This document shows positions 61,089 through 64,000 of a stretch of DNA of 64,000 nt, in pieces. Position 1 is the first letter of the stretch. Each line of letters starts with the position of its first letter. The notes beneath the pieces are model-generated. The model saw only the letters and a list, made by a program, of their open reading frames with translations, was not told where the DNA came from and did not search any database. The stretch lies in NCBI GenBank assembly GCA_903813345.2, contig CAIIXF020000011.1, positions 253,001 through 317,000 of the forward strand, read 5' to 3'. Made by a program: the position numbers and the translations under genes. The stretch is from Owenia fusiformis (taxonomy: Eukaryota; Annelida; Polychaeta; Sabellida; Oweniidae).

Positions 61089-61825
61089 CTTAAAGAAAAA
61101 CATTTATGATAACGAAATCAGTACACCGGTATCATATTAAAATGCGTTGAGAAATAAATATATTCAAAATTAATCCATTTGTTAATCAATTGAAAATGTC
61201 ATTGAACTTGTTTCGAACAAACAAATAATCAAAATTTAAAGGCCCCTTGCAAAGTTTGAAAATATACTTTAATCAGACTTATGTTACTTTTCATGACTTA
61301 AAAACTATTGAGACACATTGAAAAAATTGACTTTTGGCCTAAAGTTACAATTTTATAATTTTCAAATATTTGAAATTTCCGCCATTTTAGTAAAAATATT
61401 AGATTTTTAGTTCATCAAATACAACACTTAAAGAGGCTCTATACCATAAGATGGCACAATCAAGACCCCTCTGGACATATCTGCATATTGAGTTTTATCA
61501 CATATTCACCCATCTACCTACGAAGAAGTCCCAAATCCTCTGCGTTCAGTTTTAATATTGCGATTGTGCTGACCAATCTAATTATTTTCGCGGAAATTAA
61601 TTCAATCTGAAGTTTGAATATACCGGGGAATCCCCCTGTTATCTGATTGGTTGTTGAATTTGTTTATTATGAACCTGATTGGCTCCCTGGTTTAAGACGC
61701 GTGTGGGCGCCTGTGTGGACTCAACGGGGATTCCCCTCGCTAGCCGAGGAATCGATTGTGTTTAATTCTGGAAGTTGGTTGTTCTGTTGATTATTTCAAT
61801 ATATTGGCAATAATGAACCCATAAG

Positions 61826-61944
61826 TACACTCCCCTCCATAAGTTTTGCAACCTTAGCTCCCCAATTGAACAACGTGTTAAAGCCTCTTTACTTTTGACT
61901 TCAATGGGGGAGCTAAGGTTGCCAAACTTATGGAGGGGAGTGTA
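61826..61944. mobile_element. 119-bp Tc1-like MITE with TA ends
   Basis: The arms tacactcccctccataagtt (left) and aacttatggaggggagtgta (right) are inverted, and pairing continues through gcaaccttagctcccc. TA at each end fits a TA-target Tc1/mariner miniature. Related termini occur at 8543-8763 and near 45850. Confidence 0.85.
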
Positions 61945-63082
61945 AATCCCAAGATATATCCATGGTATGTGAGATATTATATGAGCACTAATTATCGGAC
62001 ATCATTGATTGTCTGGGAGAGAAACCTATGGTATACTACATCTTTAACACTGGAAAACAAACTGAATACGTCAGGCAAAAATGTAAACTTTAAAGCCTTT
62101 TGTAAACGTGTCTTGTCACTACGATACATTGTGATGTCACTCTCAAGGTGGCAAATTCTGTTTTTTATTTTACAAATATATTCTTAATATGCCTAACTTT
62201 CAAATAAAACAATATTATTGGCTTTTCTAGTCTGAAGATAAATATTATCATATCATTAATATTAAAATTGTACTATTGGATTGAATGAGGGCCAACATTT
62301 TAAAAAGTAATTTTTTATTATCTGAACCACTTTTCTGCAACTTATTTCTTGATCATTCTAATTTTTTAAATCTTACAACACAAAAAAGGAACTGATGTAT
62401 TGTATGCATTAGTGTTAATTATTGCTTTGCAATTTATGTGCGTGACATCTTAAATCTTTTTTTGTAATAAAATTCGCAAAATTCGATCAAAATTTTCATT
62501 AGAATTAACTTTTTGTTTGAAAAGTTTCACATACCCTATTTTGATAACATTTACTGGTGTTAAACGTAGCATGGTCATACTGCTCCGTAACGAAACGATC
62601 ATGGTACATGACGCAGGCGGAAGCTCCCCCTCCTGGCCAGAAATTCTTTCAAAATCATGCAGTTTTCCACCATTCTGAGAATTTTTCGCGTGATTTTTAG
62701 CCAAAATTGTGAAAAAGCCCCCCCCCCCCCCTGGAAAAAGGCTCCCCGCTGGTAAAAGCAATGGGCAAGTGACATGTATATCTATTGAGGTTTGCTGAAT
62801 TCTTTAGATCATTTATTTGGTATATTTTTGATGTAAGTCGGCTTTTAATGGTGAAAGTTGGTTAGACACGTACCAAATAATACCATTTGTGATTGGAAGA
62901 TCAAATGTGATCTGAAGAATTTCCCCAACCCCCATAGATATGCATGTATCATGACCTTAACGTTACGTAGCAGTATGCCCAAGTAACGTACTATATAGTA
63001 CTAGCTTGAATTCTTTTGCTCAAACAAATACGCGTCTTAAATTATTGACATTGTAGCCAACAAATTAAAGATTTCCACTTAC
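61945..63082 (-). other. First intron of the NHL-repeat gene (part)
   Basis: The intron between the signal-peptide exon and the internal exon spans 61089-63082 and contains the Tc1-like MITE. It also has a fragment (ctggccagaaattctttcaa, aatcatgcagttttccacca, near 62632-62680) related to the repeats inside the long-TIR transposon, and a C run near 62719. Confidence 0.6.
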
Positions 63083-63131
63083 CGTAAATGTTGAACATTA
63101 CTAATATATGTACAGCTAAGAACACCTTCAT
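63083..63131 (-). CDS. NHL-repeat protein gene, first coding exon (signal peptide)
   Basis: ATG at 63129-63131 opens MKVFLAVHILVMFNIYG, a short basic start followed by a hydrophobic core as in a secretory signal peptide. The exon ends after 49 nt with the donor TTTACG|gtaagtgg, leaving phase 1, which matches exon 2. A TATA-like box lies about 120 bp upstream. The protein is therefore predicted to be secreted. Confidence 0.7.
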
Positions 63132-63248
63132 ATCTGGTAGTTTTGTAATTTCTTTGCGCTAACGTAATTTTTTTCAAGAATGATCTTTATCTTCCTGTAT
63201 GCGAGGCTCGAATCGTTACGGCTGCATCACTATATGTCTGCGCACCCA

Positions 63249-63256
63249 TTTATATA
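63249..63256 (-). promoter_or_regulatory. TATA-like box of the NHL-repeat gene
   Basis: TATATAAA on the minus strand, about 120 bp upstream of the signal-peptide ATG. This implies a start site near 63220 and a 5'UTR of about 90 nt. Confidence 0.5.
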
Positions 63257-64000
63257 CTGTTTTTGTCTACTGATATGACGTGAGTTCATGGGGTTATTTC
63301 AAAATCATAAAATTGTGATTGGTGTTGAATTTATATTGGTTGGTTCTAGGATGTACTTTTATTTGAGCCCAGCGTCAATCAGTCAGGTTCAGTAAACGCG
63401 TCAATATTCGAAATTCGTATGTTCATCAATATTTACTGAGAATGGTGACACTAAAAAAACCTTCTGACTTATTATTTTCAATATACCCATTAGCAAAGAC
63501 GTAAATGATAATTTTGATGCTTTATTGCAGATTTGGTGAGGCAATTTTGAAGATATGGCCTAGATTTCTGAATTTCTCCAATTAAATGTCCCTGTATACC
63601 CCTACTTCAATAGATGTATGTTATTTGTCATTTTTATCATGAACCAACCATAAATGTATTTTTTCTTGTTTACTTAGAGATTGAACTTTCTGTTTTCGAA
63701 TATTGACAAATTATATATACTGTATTTATTTTTTCATGATATGAGGCAAACAAAGGCGTGTCAATTTACACTTTTGTATCCTACAAACTTGTATTTCAAG
63801 GGTAGTTTTGAAGAATAATCAAGAAAATCCATGTTTTCGAATGGATTCATCCTTGTCAAAGAACGTAAATGAGGATATGTGGTTTGACTAACTAATAATG
63901 TCTCAAGTTCTTATAATTCTTGTTTGAAACAAATATTTTGAAAGTTAAGGTTTCGAATTTTCGAAAGCGAAATAAGATGGTCATGAATGGATATTTACGT

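Overview
This is an AT-rich, intron-containing animal nuclear sequence. It holds metazoan-type genes with consensus GT-AG introns and TATA-type promoters, a large load of DNA-transposon miniatures, a tyrosine-recombinase retrotransposon and many minisatellites. The gene set (an Achaete-scute bHLH factor, a secreted C-type lectin, a secreted NHL-repeat protein) and the Ngaro/DIRS-like element suggest an invertebrate bilaterian, for example a lophotrochozoan or ambulacrarian. I cannot name the species from sequence alone.

Layout. 1-3.8 kb: non-coding, one 9-bp-TSD MITE. 3.8-7.3 kb: minus-strand Achaete-scute homologue (coding exon 6337-6987) with a TATA box, a CCAAT box and an apparent 3'UTR intron whose acceptor lies at 5243. 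7.3-22 kb: no recognised gene apart from a weak TATA-plus-smORF candidate (10.8-11.05 kb); it holds 45-bp, 54-bp and 104-bp tandem repeats, MITEs, and two Su(H)-like sites upstream of the bHLH gene. 22.1-26.2 kb: a 4-kb satellite complex (49-bp and 84-bp units) built around one short core motif. 26.56-29.89 kb: a 3.3-kb long-TIR DNA transposon with TTA target duplications and no ORF. 30-50.9 kb: gene-poor DNA with a tRNA-like pseudogene, several MITEs, hairpins and a 25-bp satellite. 50.98-55.52 kb: a degenerate Ngaro-like retrotransposon on the minus strand with A1-ORFs-B1-A2-B2 split direct repeats. 55.63-57.38 kb: a complete two-exon C-type lectin on the plus strand, starting about 110 bp beyond the retrotransposon end and carrying transposon debris in its intron. 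57.9-58.8 kb: a large inverted-repeat element. 59.07-63.13 kb: a multi-exon NHL-repeat gene on the minus strand with a signal-peptide exon and a TATA box.

The three genes have no evident functional link: one is a neurogenic transcription factor, the other two are probably secreted proteins. Most other long open frames are chance or come from tandem repeats whose unit length is a multiple of three. The best-supported unusual items are the MITE family with 9-bp target duplications, the reconstructed architecture and decay of the Ngaro-like element, the hierarchical satellite complex, and the 3'UTR intron of the bHLH gene.
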